A DNA stretch of 56,728 nucleotides from Nonomuraea zeae (GCF_005889725.1 NZ_VCKX01000045.1:1-56728), one strand, 5' to 3'. Shown: positions 45,456 to 55,831, numbered from the stretch's first letter. Made by a program: numbers and translations. The notes: generated by a model not told the origin, from the sequence alone.

Positions 45456-47023
45456 ACGTCCCTCCCGCGCAGCCGGTACGCGGCCAGGCCCAGCACCAGG
45501 CCCGCGTAGGCGCACGTGACCGCGAAACCCGCCCACGGCAGCAGCGGGTAGTAACCCTCCGCCGCCGCATAGCGCGCGCTCGCCTGCGGATATTCGATCA
45601 GGCTCTGCTGGATCGCGAACCCGGCCGCGGGCGTGACCCGCAGCAGCCACCGCGCCGCCTCGTCGGGCAGGATGGACGCGGTCGCGAGCACGTACGGGAC
45701 CAGGAAGGCCGCGACGGCGGCGACGACCGCCATGGCGCTGCGCCGGAACAGGAAGCCCAGGCCGAGGGCGAAGGCGGCGGTCACCGCGAGCAGCCCTCCG
45801 GTGCCGGCGATCACGCGCAGCTCGGTGAGCAGGGGCGTGGAGGCGATCAGGTTCCCGTTGGCCGCCAGCATGAGCTGGCCGACGGGCACCGTGACCGCCG
45901 CCCCGATCGTCCCGCAGGCGAAGGCCGCCGCGGCGGCCACGACCGCCTTGGCCGCCAGCGTCCGGCCGCGTCGCGGGCCGGCGATCAGGGTGGTGCGGAT
46001 CAGCCCGCGCCGGTACTCCACGGTGACGAACAGCACCGCCACCACGATCACCATGATCAGCCCCATCAGCGTCCCGATCAGCAGGCGCTCGATCGGCATG
46101 CCCTCCGAGAACGGCGCGATGTCGCCGACCCCGGTGACGGTGAACGTGCCGCCGGACAGGACGGAACGCCCGGGATGGTGCGGCCGGCCGTCGGGGCCGA
46201 TGGTGACGCCGATGTCGTCACGGCTCCACGTGCCGCCGGCGGCCGGTCCGCGCAGCGTGACCCGGTCCATGACCGCGGTGGCCTCGGCGAAGCGCGAGGC
46301 CGTTGACGACCCGCCGAGCGGGTTGCGGGACACGGTCAGATCGCCGGGCGAGGCGGCGAACAGCCCGATGCGGACCTTCTTCGGCGACCCCGCCAGGCGG
46401 GCCGTGCCCACCTCCGTCCACCGCTCGCCGTCGGCCGACTCCTCGCCGGTGATCGTGTCGCCGGTCCTGGTCAGCCGCAGCCAGCGCGGCGCGGACGGCG
46501 AGACGCCGCCGGGAAGCCCCGCCACGTCCTCGGTGAAGTCGTGCTGCATCCGCACGCCGTGCTCGCCGGTGACCATCACCGCCGCGTACGTGGAGCCCTG
46601 CCGGGTGCTCTCCTTGATCATCACCCCGGCCTTGGCCCAGGGCACGACGCCGGCGACGACGTTCCTGACCCCGGGAGTGGCGTCCGGCTTGCGCAGCTGG
46701 CCGGTCAGGGAGCTCACGCGTACGGTGATGCTGCCGTCCCCGTCCAGCGGCTGGTGCACGAAGTAGAAGTGGTCCTCCACCGTCTCACCGCCCGGCCCGG
46801 TGGGCGAAGGAGGGCAGGGCACCTCGATCGGCCCCGCGCTGCAGGAGGATTGGCTGCCCGCCGCGAAGATCAGCCCGAGCAGCACGATGAGCAGGGTCGA
46901 GACCGCCAGGCCGAGCACCCAGCCGCGGACCGTGCGGAGCTTGGTCCACTCCGAGCGGAGCGCCTGCGCGAACCCGTCGCGCCCGGCCGCCTGGCGCGGC
47001 CGATAGGGGGTGACCGCGGTCAT
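45452..47023 (-). CDS. ABC-2 permease with extracytoplasmic concanavalin-like (DUF1349-like) insertion
   Basis: A 523-residue protein starting at ATG 47023, overlapping the ATPase stop. After a first helix (GWVLGLAVSTLLIVLLGLIF) comes about 220 residues with the pattern of a DUF1349/LamG-like beta-sandwich: GSITVRVSSLTGQ, WAKAGVMIKESTRQGSTYAA, RWLRLTRTGDTITGEESADG, KVRIGLFAASP. The remaining permease helices follow (VIVVAVLFVTVEYRRGLIRT and on). Ordinary ABC-2 permeases lack such a domain. It faces outward and could bind glycans or the exported substrate. Confidence 0.82.
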   Translation of the reverse strand: MTAVTPYRPRQAAGRDGFAQALRSEWTKLRTVRGWVLGLAVSTLLIVLLGLIFAAGSQSSCSAGPIEVPCPPSPTGPGGETVEDHFYFVHQPLDGDGSITVRVSSLTGQLRKPDATPGVRNVVAGVVPWAKAGVMIKESTRQGSTYAAVMVTGEHGVRMQHDFTEDVAGLPGGVSPSAPRWLRLTRTGDTITGEESADGERWTEVGTARLAGSPKKVRIGLFAASPGDLTVSRNPLGGSSTASRFAEATAVMDRVTLRGPAAGGTWSRDDIGVTIGPDGRPHHPGRSVLSGGTFTVTGVGDIAPFSEGMPIERLLIGTLMGLIMVIVVAVLFVTVEYRRGLIRTTLIAGPRRGRTLAAKAVVAAAAAFACGTIGAAVTVPVGQLMLAANGNLIASTPLLTELRVIAGTGGLLAVTAAFALGLGFLFRRSAMAVVAAVAAFLVPYVLATASILPDEAARWLLRVTPAAGFAIQQSLIEYPQASARYAAAEGYYPLLPWAGFAVTCAYAGLVLGLAAYRLRGRDV

Positions 47024-47937
47024 CGCGCCGCCCCCCTGAACTCGACCGCGTCCCTGGTCAGATCCAGGTACGCCTCTTCCAGCGTGGCGCGGTGGGCGGA
47101 CACCTCGGAGAAGGCCACCCCCTGCGCGCCGAGCAGCCGCACGATGTGCTCGGCCGCCAGCCCGGAGACGATGAGCGTGTCGCGGTCCGTCACGGTCACC
47201 GTGGCGCCCGCGCCGGCCAGCACCGACATCGCCTCCGGGCGGGCCCCCGTGCGCAGCGTCACCCGGTCGCGGGACGCGGTCGTGATCAGGTCGGCCACGC
47301 TGGTGTCCGCGACGACCCGGCCCCTGCCCACCACCACGAGATGGCCGGCGGTGTCCTGGAGCTCGCTCATCAGATGGCTGGACACCAGCACGGCACGCCC
47401 TTCCGCGGCCAGCGACCGCAGGAAGCCGCGGATCCACACGATGCCCTCGGGGTCGAGGCCGTTGAACGGCTCGTCCAGCATGAGCACCGGAGGATCGCCG
47501 AGCAGCGCGGCGGCGATCCCGAGCCGCTGCCGCATGCCGAGCGAGAAGCCGCCCGCCTTGCGCCGGGCGGCCGTCGCCAGCCCGGCCTGCTCGATCACCT
47601 CGTCCACCCGCCCGGCGCCCAGCCCCTGGGAGTGGGCCAGCCAGAGCAGGTGGTTGCGCGCGGTGCGGCTGGGCTGCAGCGCGCCGGCGTCCAGCAGCGC
47701 GCCGACGTGACTCAGCGGGCGGCGCAGGCTCGCGTACGGCCGCCCGCCCACGAGCGCGCTGCCCTCGTCGGCCGAGTCCAGGCCGAGCACCACCCGCATC
47801 GTGGTGGACTTGCCCGCGCCGTTGGGCCCGACGAACCCGGTGACCTGACCCGGCAGCACGGTGAAGGACATGCCGTCCAGCGCCTGGGTCCGGCCGAACC
47901 GCTTGCGCAGGCCGGTGACTTCGATGGTTGCTTCCAC
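47020..47937 (-). CDS. ABC transporter ATP-binding protein
   Basis: A 305-residue ATPase starting at GTG 47937. Walker A is GPNGAGKSTT near 38, the signature is the variant FSLGMRQRLGIAAAL, Walker B is PVLMLDEPFNGLDPEG and the H-loop is VSSHLMSELQDTAG. The C-terminal domain suits ABC-2 exporters of peptides or lipids (BcrA-like). It is the first gene of the three-gene exporter operon. The divergent histidine kinase starts 126 bp away, so the two-component system probably regulates the exporter. Confidence 0.93.
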   Translation of the reverse strand: MEATIEVTGLRKRFGRTQALDGMSFTVLPGQVTGFVGPNGAGKSTTMRVVLGLDSADEGSALVGGRPYASLRRPLSHVGALLDAGALQPSRTARNHLLWLAHSQGLGAGRVDEVIEQAGLATAARRKAGGFSLGMRQRLGIAAALLGDPPVLMLDEPFNGLDPEGIVWIRGFLRSLAAEGRAVLVSSHLMSELQDTAGHLVVVGRGRVVADTSVADLITTASRDRVTLRTGARPEAMSVLAGAGATVTVTDRDTLIVSGLAAEHIVRLLGAQGVAFSEVSAHRATLEEAYLDLTRDAVEFRGAAR

Positions 47938-48019
47938 GCCAGGCAGACTAGGCAGCGGCGGCGGTCGCGGTCGTCACGCGGCGGAGTGATCTGCCGCGTC
48001 ACTGGCTCCAGCTACGCCC

Positions 48020-48039
48020 CATCCCTCACACAAGGGATG
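48020..48039. promoter_or_regulatory. Inverted repeat CATCCCT-N6-AGGGATG between exporter and two-component system
   Basis: Perfect 7-bp arms with a 6-bp spacer, 25 bp before the histidine kinase start and 82 bp before the ABC ATPase start. Position and symmetry fit a NarL-type response-regulator box. Confidence 0.5.
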
Positions 48040-48063
48040 CCAGGACTCCGTAAGCCCGTGACA

Positions 48064-49371
48064 ATGGGTTTCGTGGAGCGAGCGCTGGAGCGGAGCGGCA
48101 GGCTGGCCGGGTGGGCACGCCGGGCTGCCGCCGCGTTCCCGTTCGTGACCGCTCATCTGCCGATGGCGGCCGGCGTGCTGCTGGCGCTGCTGGCCGTGGT
48201 GGAGTCGATCACGCAGGCGGGCGGCGCGACGGCGCTCGGGCAGACGGAGAGCGTGCCGGTGGGCACGATGCCCGTCCCCTCGGGAGACGCCCCGGAGGCC
48301 GGCGACTCGGGCGCGCCCCTGCTCTTCCTGGTCTTCCCGCTGCTGGCCCTGGCCACGACGCTGCCGCTGCCGCTCATGTGGGCGCAGCCGGTCGCCGCGG
48401 CGCTCCTGACCTCCGGGGCGAGCGTGCTGTCGATGCTGGCCTTCCACTCGCTGACCGCGGCCGGCCTGGTCGCCCAGCTGGTCACCGGCTACCGGTTCGG
48501 CCGGCACGGATCTCCGGTGGCCGCCGTGCTCGTCACGGTGCCGTACCCGCTGCTGGCGATGATGCTCGGCGCGGCCGATCAGCCGGGCGGGCGGCTGCGC
48601 GCCTACTCGCTGCTCCTGGCCTGCCTGGCGACGGCGGCGGCGCTGGCGGGCATCGCCGTGCGCGTGCGCGGCCGGTCCCTCGCCGACACCGCCGCCCGCC
48701 AGGTCATCGCCGACACCCTGCTGGAGCACACGGCACGCGGCGAGCGCGCCCGCATCGCCAGGGAGCTGCACGACGTCGTCGCCCACCACATCTCCATGGT
48801 CGCCGTGCAGGCCGAGACCGCCCGGCTGGCCGTCCCCGGCATGCCGGCGGCGGGCCAGGAGCGGCTGCTGGCGATCGGCGACACCGCCAGGGCGGCGCTG
48901 ACCGAGATGCGGCGGCTGCTCGGCGTGCTGCGCGCGGACGCCGACGCGGAGGCGGCCTGGCGGCCCCAGCCCGGCCTGCGCCTCCACGAGCTCAACGAGC
49001 TGATCGACGAGGCTCGGGAGGCGTCGGGCACGAGCACCCGCCTGATCCTGCGCGGCTCGCCCGTGGTGCTCGACCCCGGCGTGGAGCTGGCCGCGTACCG
49101 GATCGTCCAGGAGGCGCTCACCAACGCGCGGCGGCACGCGCCCGGCGCCGCGGTGGACGTGGAGCTCGACTACACCGGCGCCGAGCTGTGCCTGTCCGTC
49201 AGGGACAACGGCCCGGGGCCGGCCTCCGTGGACGCGGGCGGCGGTCATGGCCTGTCCGGGATGCGCGAGCGCGCCGTGGCCGTCGGGGGCGAGCTGCGCA
49301 CCGGCCCGGCGCCCGGTGGCGGCTTCCTGGTCGAGGCCCGGCTGCCGGGGCGGGGCGAGGAAGCCGGATGA
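48064..49371 (+). CDS. Sensor histidine kinase, NarL/DesK type (HisKA_3)
   Basis: A 435-residue membrane kinase starting at ATG 48064; GTG 48058 is a possible earlier start. Four to six helices occupy about 25-200. The dimerisation/phosphoacceptor domain has H236 in [20 protein letters not shown]. The HATPase domain (about 330-430) has [19 protein letters not shown] and [11 protein letters not shown]. The stop overlaps its response-regulator gene (ATGA). An extracytoplasmic loop ([20 protein letters not shown]) near residues 62-81 may be the sensor. It is divergent from the ABC exporter. Confidence 0.94.
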   Translation: MGFVERALERSGRLAGWARRAAAAFPFVTAHLPMAAGVLLALLAVVESITQAGGATALGQTESVPVGTMPVPSGDAPEAGDSGAPLLFLVFPLLALATTLPLPLMWAQPVAAALLTSGASVLSMLAFHSLTAAGLVAQLVTGYRFGRHGSPVAAVLVTVPYPLLAMMLGAADQPGGRLRAYSLLLACLATAAALAGIAVRVRGRSLADTAARQVIADTLLEHTARGERARIARELHDVVAHHISMVAVQAETARLAVPGMPAAGQERLLAIGDTARAALTEMRRLLGVLRADADAEAAWRPQPGLRLHELNELIDEAREASGTSTRLILRGSPVVLDPGVELAAYRIVQEALTNARRHAPGAAVDVELDYTGAELCLSVRDNGPGPASVDAGGGHGLSGMRERAVAVGGELRTGPAPGGGFLVEARLPGRGEEAG

Positions 49372-50036
49372 GCGCCGTGGTCCGGATCGTCATCGCCGAC
49401 GATCACCTGGTCGTGCGCACCGGGTTCGCCGAGCTGCTCGACACCCAGCAGGACTTCGAGGTGGTCGGCACCGCCGCCGACGGGTCCGAGGCGGTGCGGA
49501 TCTGCCGCGAGCTCGCGCCCGACGTGGTCCTCATGGACGTACGCATGCCGGTCATGGACGGCATCGAGGCCACCAGGCGGCTCACCGGCGACGGCGGGCC
49601 GAAGGTGCTCATCCTGACGACGTTCGACCTGGACGAGTACGTCTACGACGCCCTGCGCGCGGGAGCCAGCGGCTTCCTGCTCAAGGACGTCACCGCCGAG
49701 CGGCTCTTCGACGCGGTCCGCGTCATCGCCGCAGGTGAGGCGCTGCTCGCCCCGGCCGTCACGCGCCGGCTGATCAGCGAGTTCACCCGTTTCGGCCCGA
49801 GGTCCGATGCGCCGGCCAAGGCGCTGTCCGCGCTCACCCCGCGCGAGACGCAGGTGCTGCGGCTCGTCGCCGAGGGCCTGTCCAATCCCGAGATCGCGGC
49901 CCGGCTGACGGTCACCGAGGAGACGGTCAAGACGCATGTGAGCCGGGTGCTGAACAAACTCGGCCTGCGGGACCGGACGCAGGCCGTGGTGGCCGCGTAC
50001 GAGACCGGGCTGGTCGTGCCGCGCGGCCGGCCGTGA
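49368..50036 (+). CDS. LuxR/NarL-family response regulator
   Basis: A 222-residue protein. The receiver domain (1-120) has D11/D12, the phosphorylated D57 in VVLMDVRMP and the conserved Lys in FLLKDV. The LuxR-type HTH (about 150-215) shows [20 protein letters not shown] and [20 protein letters not shown]. It is co-translated with the histidine kinase. Likely targets are the divergent exporter operon and its own promoter. Confidence 0.95.
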   Translation: MSAVVRIVIADDHLVVRTGFAELLDTQQDFEVVGTAADGSEAVRICRELAPDVVLMDVRMPVMDGIEATRRLTGDGGPKVLILTTFDLDEYVYDALRAGASGFLLKDVTAERLFDAVRVIAAGEALLAPAVTRRLISEFTRFGPRSDAPAKALSALTPRETQVLRLVAEGLSNPEIAARLTVTEETVKTHVSRVLNKLGLRDRTQAVVAAYETGLVVPRGRP

Positions 50037-50078
50037 GCGCGCCCTGACCCGGGGCGCGCCCACGACCGCCGCCCGTGG
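50037..50078. terminator. Two hairpins between convergent transcripts
   Basis: GCGCGCCC (50037-50044) pairs with GGGCGCGC (50052-50059), and CCACG (50060-50064) with CGTGG (50074-50078). They fill the 42-bp gap between the response regulator and the RhaS-like gene and probably terminate both. Confidence 0.55.
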
Positions 50079-51164
50079 TCAGAAGTCGAACTTGTCGATG
50101 TTGTCCTTGTTGAACACGGTCGGCTTGCCGAGCAGCACCTCGCCCTTGGCCCCGACGGTGTACTCGCCGAGCTTGCCCGCCTTGAACTTCTCGCCCTCGG
50201 CGCCGGTGATCTGCCCCGAGGCCAGCGCGGCGGCGGCGTACGAGGCCAGGTAGCCCAGGTCGGCCGGGTTCCACAGCTCGAACGCCTCGATGGTCCCGTC
50301 CTTGACGAACTTCCTGAGCTGGTTGGGGGTGCCCAGGCCGGTCAGCTTGACCTTCCCCTTGGACGGGGAGTCCGACAGGTAGCGGGCGGCGGCCGCGATC
50401 CCGACGGTCGTGGGCGAGATGATGCCGGCCAGATCCGGGTACGAGCGCAGCAGGCCCTGGGTCTCGGTGAACGACTTCTGGTCGTCGTCGTTCCCGTAGG
50501 CGACCTTGACCAGCTCCATGTCCTTGTACTCGGGCTTCTTCAGCTCGTCCTTCATGAACTCGATCCAGGTGTTCTGGTTGGTCGCGTTCGGCGTGGCCGA
50601 GAGCACGGCGATCTTGCCCTTGTGGTCGATCTGCTCGGCCAGGAGCTGCACCTCCGTCCGGCCGAGGTCCTCGGCGCCGGCCTGGTTGACGAACACGTCA
50701 CGGCCCTCGGCGGCGGTGTCGGAGTCGTAGCTGACGACCTTGATCCCGGCGGCCCTGGCCTGCTTGAGCGCGGGGACGACCGCGTTGGGGTCGTTCGCGG
50801 AGATCACGATGGCGTCCTGCTTCTGCTGCATCAGCGTGTTGATGTAGGACACCTGCGAGGACGCGCTGGCGTCGGACGGGCCGACCTCCTTGCCCTCGCC
50901 GCCGAACTCCTTGGCGGCCTCGATGCCGCCGTTGTCGGCGATCGTGAAGTACGGGTTGTTCACCTGCTTGGGCAGAAACGCGATCTTCAGTCCTTGCTTG
51001 AGCGGGGCGTTCGGATCGGCCGCGGCCGACGACGCGGCGGTGGCGGCGGGCGCGGAGGACTGCTGCGCCACGTCGCTCTTCGTGGTGCCACCACCGCAGG
51101 AAGCGGTCAGCAGGACGAGTCCCGCGATGAGCGCCGTGGGCCGCCAAGGGGTGCGCGTTGTCAT
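50079..51164 (-). CDS. rhaS: Rhamnose-type ABC transporter substrate-binding lipoprotein
   Basis: A 361-residue periplasmic-binding-protein-family lipoprotein (Peripla_BP_4) with lipobox TASC, C23. The start ATG 51164 overlaps the permease stop. Characteristic stretches are QVNNPYFTIADNGGIEAAKE, VSYINTLMQQKQDAIVISAN, VVSYDSDT and GLGTPNQLRKFVKDG. The family binds pentoses, hexoses or autoinducer-2; the pattern is closest to RhaS of rhamnose importers. No rhamnose catabolic gene is in the window, so substrate identity is inferred. Confidence 0.85.
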   Translation of the reverse strand: MTTRTPWRPTALIAGLVLLTASCGGGTTKSDVAQQSSAPAATAASSAAADPNAPLKQGLKIAFLPKQVNNPYFTIADNGGIEAAKEFGGEGKEVGPSDASASSQVSYINTLMQQKQDAIVISANDPNAVVPALKQARAAGIKVVSYDSDTAAEGRDVFVNQAGAEDLGRTEVQLLAEQIDHKGKIAVLSATPNATNQNTWIEFMKDELKKPEYKDMELVKVAYGNDDDQKSFTETQGLLRSYPDLAGIISPTTVGIAAAARYLSDSPSKGKVKLTGLGTPNQLRKFVKDGTIEAFELWNPADLGYLASYAAAALASGQITGAEGEKFKAGKLGEYTVGAKGEVLLGKPTVFNKDNIDKFDF

Positions 51165-52144
51165 GAAACGGACTTCCCTTCCACTTGTGGAGTTGTGCGC
51201 CGCCGCCAGAACGCCCCCAAGTTCGGCGCCAGCACGGATGCGACGAGTAGCAGTCCCGTCACGAAGTTGAGCACCTCGTTGGCCACGTCGGCCAGGATCA
51301 GCGCGTTGCGTACGACGCCGAGCAGCAGCACCGCCATCAGGACGCCGGGCAGCGTGCCGCGGCCACCGAAGATGGACACCCCGCCGAGCAGTACGGCGGC
51401 CACCACGGCCAGCTCCAGGCCGACGCCGTTGTCCGCCCGCGCGCTGGCGTACCTGAACGTGTAGACGAGGGAGGCCAGCGAGGCCATCACCCCGGAGGCC
51501 ACGAACAGCCAGAGCTTGATCCGCTTGACCCGGATGCCCGAGAAGTAGGCGGCGTCCACGTTCGAGCCGAGCGCGAAGATCGAGCGGCCGAGCCCGGTCG
51601 CGTGCAGCACCACGGCCGCCACCGCCGCCAGCACCACGACCAGCAGGGTCGCCAGCGGGACCGGGCCGAGCGCGGCCGTGGCGAGGCTCGTGTAGGCCGG
51701 GGGCAGGTCGGCCACCGCCTGGTCGCCGAGCATCACGTACGCCAGGCCGCGGAACAGCGCGAACGTCCCGATCGTCACCGCCAGCGAGGGCAGGCCCAGC
51801 CGGGTGACGAGCAGGCCGTTGACGGCCCCGCAGGCCGCGCCGACCAGCAGGCAGATCGGCATGATCGCCTCGATCGGGAGCCCCGCGTTCCACAGCCAGC
51901 CGAGCACCGCGCAGGACAGGCCGAGCGTGGAGGCCACCGACAGGTCGATCTCGGCCGCCACGATCACCAGCGTCATGGTGAGCGCCATCAGGGCGATCTC
52001 GGTGGTGTCGAGGAGCAGGAAGGAGACGTTGGAGCCGTTGGCGAAGCCGTCCACGCCGAGCGAGGCCCAGAGCACGACGCCCACGAGCAGGACGAGGATC
52101 AGCCCCTCCCACCGGCGGGCCACCCTGGCGAGGTCAGCGGCCAT
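51161..52144 (-). CDS. rhaQ: Sugar ABC transporter permease (RhaQ-like)
   Basis: A 327-residue BPD_transp_2 permease of about eight to ten helices, with the family motifs [40 protein letters not shown] and LLGGVSIFGGRGTLPGVLM. It pairs with the second permease to form the membrane channel. The substrate-binding protein gene overlaps its stop. A 59-bp gap with a short imperfect repeat of GATCAGCGGG separates it from the upstream permease. Confidence 0.88.
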   Translation of the reverse strand: MAADLARVARRWEGLILVLLVGVVLWASLGVDGFANGSNVSFLLLDTTEIALMALTMTLVIVAAEIDLSVASTLGLSCAVLGWLWNAGLPIEAIMPICLLVGAACGAVNGLLVTRLGLPSLAVTIGTFALFRGLAYVMLGDQAVADLPPAYTSLATAALGPVPLATLLVVVLAAVAAVVLHATGLGRSIFALGSNVDAAYFSGIRVKRIKLWLFVASGVMASLASLVYTFRYASARADNGVGLELAVVAAVLLGGVSIFGGRGTLPGVLMAVLLLGVVRNALILADVANEVLNFVTGLLLVASVLAPNLGAFWRRRTTPQVEGKSVS

Positions 52145-52203
52145 CGACGAACCTCCCGGGCGCGCGGAGCCGGTCAGCGGGACCCTCGCTCACGCAGGGC
52201 CGA

Positions 52204-53244
52204 TCAGCGGGCATCGTGGAACCTCCTGCGGCGGAGTGCGGCGGCGACCCGCAGCGCGAGCACCCGGTCGAGGACGATGGCGGCGATCAGCAGCGCGCCG
52301 TTGATGGCCGTCTGCGCGAGCGCGTCCACCCGCAGCACGGCCAGCGCGCTCGTGATCCCGGCCAGCAGCAGCGCCCCGAGCGCCGCCCCATACACCGTGC
52401 CGCTGCCGCCGAAGATCGCCACGCCGCCCACCACGACGGCCGCGATCACGTCCAGCTCCTTGCCCGTCGCGACGGTGGCGTCCACGGTGCCGAAGCGGGC
52501 CGCCCACATGATCCCGGCCAGCCCGGCCAGGGCCCCGTTGGCCACGAAGGCCGCGACGATCCTGCGCCGCACCCTGATCCCGGCCAGCACGGCGGCCTCG
52601 GGGCTGGAGCCGATGGCGTACAGCTCGCGACCGGCCCGCAGGTTGCGCAGCATCCAGCCGACGACCAGCAGGACGGCCAGGGCGACCAGCGCGGGGAGCG
52701 GGATCCCGAGCACCGAGCGGGTGCCGAGGGACAGGAAGCCCTCGGGCATGTCGGCGGCGTTCACCTGCCGGCCGCCCGCCCAGGCGTAGTCGATGCCGCG
52801 GAAGGCGTACAGGGTGCCGAGCGTGGCCACCAGCGCGGGCACCTTGGCCACGCCGACGAGCAGGCCGTTGACCGCCCCGCAGACCGCGCCGAGCAGCACG
52901 CACCCGGCGATCACCACCGGGATCGGCACGCCCGGATCGTCGGCCAGGACCAGCGCGCCCCCGAACGCCGTCAGCCCGACCACCGAGCTGACCGAAAGGT
53001 CCACGTTCCTGGTGATGACGACGAGGGTCTGCCCGACCGCGAGCATGGCCACGATCGCGGAGTTGAGCAGGATGTCGCGCAGGCTGGCGTAGGTCAGGAA
53101 GCTCGGGTTCACCGCGCCGGTCACGCCGAACAGCACGCCGAGCGCGACCACGATGCCCAGCTCGCGCACCCGGGCCACCCGGTCGACCAGCCGCCGCCCG
53201 CCGTTGCCACGGCGGGTCTCCGCGCCCGCCGCGGTCGCGGTCAC
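52204..53244 (-). CDS. rhaP: Sugar ABC transporter permease (RhaP-like)
   Basis: A 346-residue BPD_transp_2 permease starting at GTG 53244, which overlaps the ATPase stop (GTGA). Conserved segments are [59 protein letters not shown] and [21 protein letters not shown] hydrophilic N-terminus of about 25 residues precedes the first helix. It is a heterodimer partner of the RhaQ-like permease. Confidence 0.88.
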   Translation of the reverse strand: MTATAAGAETRRGNGGRRLVDRVARVRELGIVVALGVLFGVTGAVNPSFLTYASLRDILLNSAIVAMLAVGQTLVVITRNVDLSVSSVVGLTAFGGALVLADDPGVPIPVVIAGCVLLGAVCGAVNGLLVGVAKVPALVATLGTLYAFRGIDYAWAGGRQVNAADMPEGFLSLGTRSVLGIPLPALVALAVLLVVGWMLRNLRAGRELYAIGSSPEAAVLAGIRVRRRIVAAFVANGALAGLAGIMWAARFGTVDATVATGKELDVIAAVVVGGVAIFGGSGTVYGAALGALLLAGITSALAVLRVDALAQTAINGALLIAAIVLDRVLALRVAAALRRRRFHDAR

Positions 53245-54737
53245 CCGGCACCCCGCCCGGTGGCAGCCGCCATCACGCTCTCCTCCGTCGCCTCCGCCCG
53301 GCCGATCTCCGCGACCAGCCGCCCTTCGTGCATGACCAGCACCCGATCCGCCATGCCCAGCACCTCGGGCAGCTCCGACGAGATCATCAGCACCGCCACC
53401 CCGCCGGCCGCGAGCTCCGACAGCAGGCGATGGACCTCGGCCTTGGTGCCCACGTCGATGCCCCGGGTGGGCTCGTCCACGATCAGCACGGACGGCTTGC
53501 GGGCCAGCCACTTGGCCAGCACGACCTTCTGCTGGTTTCCGCCGGACAGCACGTTCACCGGGTCGGTCAGCCGGCCGAACTTCAGCCGCAGCCGCACCGC
53601 CCAGTCCCTGGCCCGCTCCCGCTCGGCCGGCCGGGAGATCAGCGGCCCCCTGCGTACGGCGGCCAGCCCGGCGAGCCCGATGTTGCGCTCGATGGACAGG
53701 TCCATGACGAGCCCCTGCTGCCGCCGGTCCTCGGGCACCAGCGCCAGGCCCGCCGCCATCGCGGCCGTCGGGCTCGCGGGCCGCAGCCGCCGCCCGTCCA
53801 CCTCCACGCTGCCCGCGTCCCACCGGTCGATCCCGAACACGGCCCGCGCCACCTCGCTGCGCCCGGCCCCGACCAGCCCGGCCAGCGCGACGATCTCGCC
53901 GCGGCGCACCTCGAAGGACACGTCGGTGAAGGCGCCCTCGCGGGTGAGCCGACGCACCTGGAGCGCCACCTCGCCGGCGTCCGTCTCCTGCTTCGGGAAG
54001 AGCGCGTCCAGATCCCGGCCGACCATGCGGCGTACGAGGTCGTCGGGGGTGATGCCGGAGATCAGGTCGCTCGCCACGAAGGCGCCGTCGCGCAGGGTGG
54101 TGACCCGCTGGCACAGCTCGAACATCTCCTCCAGCCGGTGCGAGACGAACAGCAGCGCGCACCCCTGCTCGCGCAGCGCCTTCGCGACGCCGAACAGCCG
54201 GGCCACCTCCTTGCCCGACAGGGCGGCGGTCGGCTCGTCCATGACGAGCACCCTGGCCCGCAGGGACAGCGCCTTGGCGATCTCGACCAGCTGCTGGTCG
54301 GCGATCGACAGGCCGCGGGCCGGCTGGTCGGGGTCGAGCCGCACGCCGAGCCCGGCGAACAGCTCGGCGGCGCTCGCGCGCATGGCCCGCCGGTCGATGC
54401 CGAGGCGGGAGCGGGGCTGGCGGCCCATGAAGATGTTCTCCATGACCGACAGGTCGGGGAACAGGGTCGGCTCCTGGTAGATCACCGCGACTCCGGCGCG
54501 CTGCGCGTCGGCGGGGCCGCCGAACTCCACCGGCTCGCCGTCCAGCAGGATCCGCCCGGAGTCCGGCCGGTGCACGCCGGAGAGGATCTTCACGAGCGTG
54601 GACTTGCCCGCGCCGTTCTCCCCGGCGAGCGCGTGCGCCTCGCCGGGGAACAGGTCCAGGGACACCTCGCGTACGGCCTGGACCGCGCCGAACGCCTTGC
54701 TGACCCGTAAGAGGGATAGAACGGGAGATACTTCCAT
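53241..54737 (-). CDS. rhaT: Sugar ABC transporter ATP-binding protein (RhaT-like, two ATPase domains)
   Basis: A 498-residue fused ATPase of the ribose/rhamnose class. Domain 1 has Walker [10 protein letters not shown] near 39, signature [15 protein letters not shown] and Walker [16 protein letters not shown]. Domain 2 has a degenerate Walker A (LVGAGRSE), as in this family, with [19 protein letters not shown] and [14 protein letters not shown] intact. It is the first gene of the importer operon. Codon 10 is the rare TTA (54708-54710). The upstream region has a CGTTTTAA element that may bind a LacI/DeoR-type regulator. Confidence 0.93.
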   Translation of the reverse strand: MEVSPVLSLLRVSKAFGAVQAVREVSLDLFPGEAHALAGENGAGKSTLVKILSGVHRPDSGRILLDGEPVEFGGPADAQRAGVAVIYQEPTLFPDLSVMENIFMGRQPRSRLGIDRRAMRASAAELFAGLGVRLDPDQPARGLSIADQQLVEIAKALSLRARVLVMDEPTAALSGKEVARLFGVAKALREQGCALLFVSHRLEEMFELCQRVTTLRDGAFVASDLISGITPDDLVRRMVGRDLDALFPKQETDAGEVALQVRRLTREGAFTDVSFEVRRGEIVALAGLVGAGRSEVARAVFGIDRWDAGSVEVDGRRLRPASPTAAMAAGLALVPEDRRQQGLVMDLSIERNIGLAGLAAVRRGPLISRPAERERARDWAVRLRLKFGRLTDPVNVLSGGNQQKVVLAKWLARKPSVLIVDEPTRGIDVGTKAEVHRLLSELAAGGVAVLMISSELPEVLGMADRVLVMHEGRLVAEIGRAEATEESVMAAATGRGAG

Positions 54738-54751
54738 CGCCGCACTCCCGG

Positions 54752-54765
54752 AAAAATCGTTTTAA
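54752..54765 (-). promoter_or_regulatory. AT-rich CGTTTTAA element upstream of the sugar importer
   Basis: AAAAATCGTTTTAA (54752-54765) is a near-palindrome in otherwise GC-rich DNA, 15 bp before the RhaT-like start. CGTTTTAA recurs at 54868-54875, just after the AraC gene's stop. LacI-type operators have similar AT-flanked CG centres. Confidence 0.35.
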
Positions 54766-54880
54766 GCGGTGGGAGGACGGTAGATCAGCCAACGCCCCGG
54801 CGTCAATGGTTGGTTACGAGGAGATTTCCGCATACGCTCTCGCCCTTTCACCTGCGCTGATTTGTTACGTTTTAACCCCA

Positions 54881-55831
54881 TCACTCACGGGAAGAAAACA
54901 CCGCCGGCGGGCAGACCTCGCGGCGGTAACGCCCGGGAGCCATCCCGTGCTCCCGCTTGAAGGCGTTGGCGAAGGCGAACTCCGAGCCGTAGCCGACCTC
55001 GGTGGCGATCTCGCCCAGCGGCGCGCCGGACGCGCGCAGGAGGCGGGCCGCCGTGGCCAGGCGCCACCAGGTGACGTAGGCGAGCGGCGGCCGGCCGACC
55101 AGCGTGCTGAACCGGCGGGAGAAGGCCGCTCTCGACAGCCCCGCCCGCGCGCCCAGCTCCTCGACCGTCCACGGATGGGCGAGGTCTCTGTGGATGGCGT
55201 CGAGCGCCACGCTGACGACCGGGTCCGTCAGCGCCTGGGCCCACCCGTCGACCTCGCAGTGGCCGGGCTCCGTGGTGAACCAGGCCCGCAGGATGTAGAG
55301 CAGCAGCATGTCGAGGAGGGACGTCACCACCGTGTCCGCGCCCAGCCGCGGATGCCGGATCTCCGCGCCCAAGGACTCCACGGCCGCGCGCAGCTCGGCG
55401 TGCAGGCCGAGCCTGGCCGGCAGGTGGATCACGTCGGGCAGCTCGCGCAGGATCGGGTGGGCCATGCCGGGGTCGAGCCGGTAGCCGCCGCACAGCAGCA
55501 CCGTGGTGGCGGGGCCGTCGATCGAGGCCGAGGCGAACAGGCCCAGCCCGTCGTCCAGCGGGTCGCACTCGGGCTCGGCCACGGGGGTGGACGGCGAGTC
55601 GGCCAGAACGCAGCCGTGACCGTGCGGGAAGAAGACCACGTCGCCCACCGACAACGCGATCGGCTCGCCGTCAGGCGGCAGCAGCCAGGCCGACCCTTGC
55701 AGGACGACCTGGAACCCGGCCGAGCCCGGCACGGACGGGAACCGCTGCCCCCAGGGCGCCTGCCATTCGACCCGGGCCGAGCGCGCCCGGCCGGTGCGCA
55801 TGAGGGCGATCACGTCGCTGAGTACGTCCAT
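54881..55831 (-). CDS. AraC-family transcriptional regulator with cupin-like sensor
   Basis: A 316-residue regulator. The N-terminal AraC_binding/cupin-6 domain (about 5-185) has QVVLQGSAWLLPPDGE and VGDVVFFPHGHGCVL. The C-terminal AraC HTH (about 210-310) has WTVEELGARAGLSRAAFSRR and LGEIATEVGYGSEFAFANAF, then KREHGMAPGRYRR. This subgroup commonly sits beside and controls NmrA-like or short-chain oxidoreductases. Here such a gene is divergent, with 103 bp between starts. Confidence 0.92.
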   Translation of the reverse strand: MDVLSDVIALMRTGRARSARVEWQAPWGQRFPSVPGSAGFQVVLQGSAWLLPPDGEPIALSVGDVVFFPHGHGCVLADSPSTPVAEPECDPLDDGLGLFASASIDGPATTVLLCGGYRLDPGMAHPILRELPDVIHLPARLGLHAELRAAVESLGAEIRHPRLGADTVVTSLLDMLLLYILRAWFTTEPGHCEVDGWAQALTDPVVSVALDAIHRDLAHPWTVEELGARAGLSRAAFSRRFSTLVGRPPLAYVTWWRLATAARLLRASGAPLGEIATEVGYGSEFAFANAFKREHGMAPGRYRREVCPPAVFSSRE

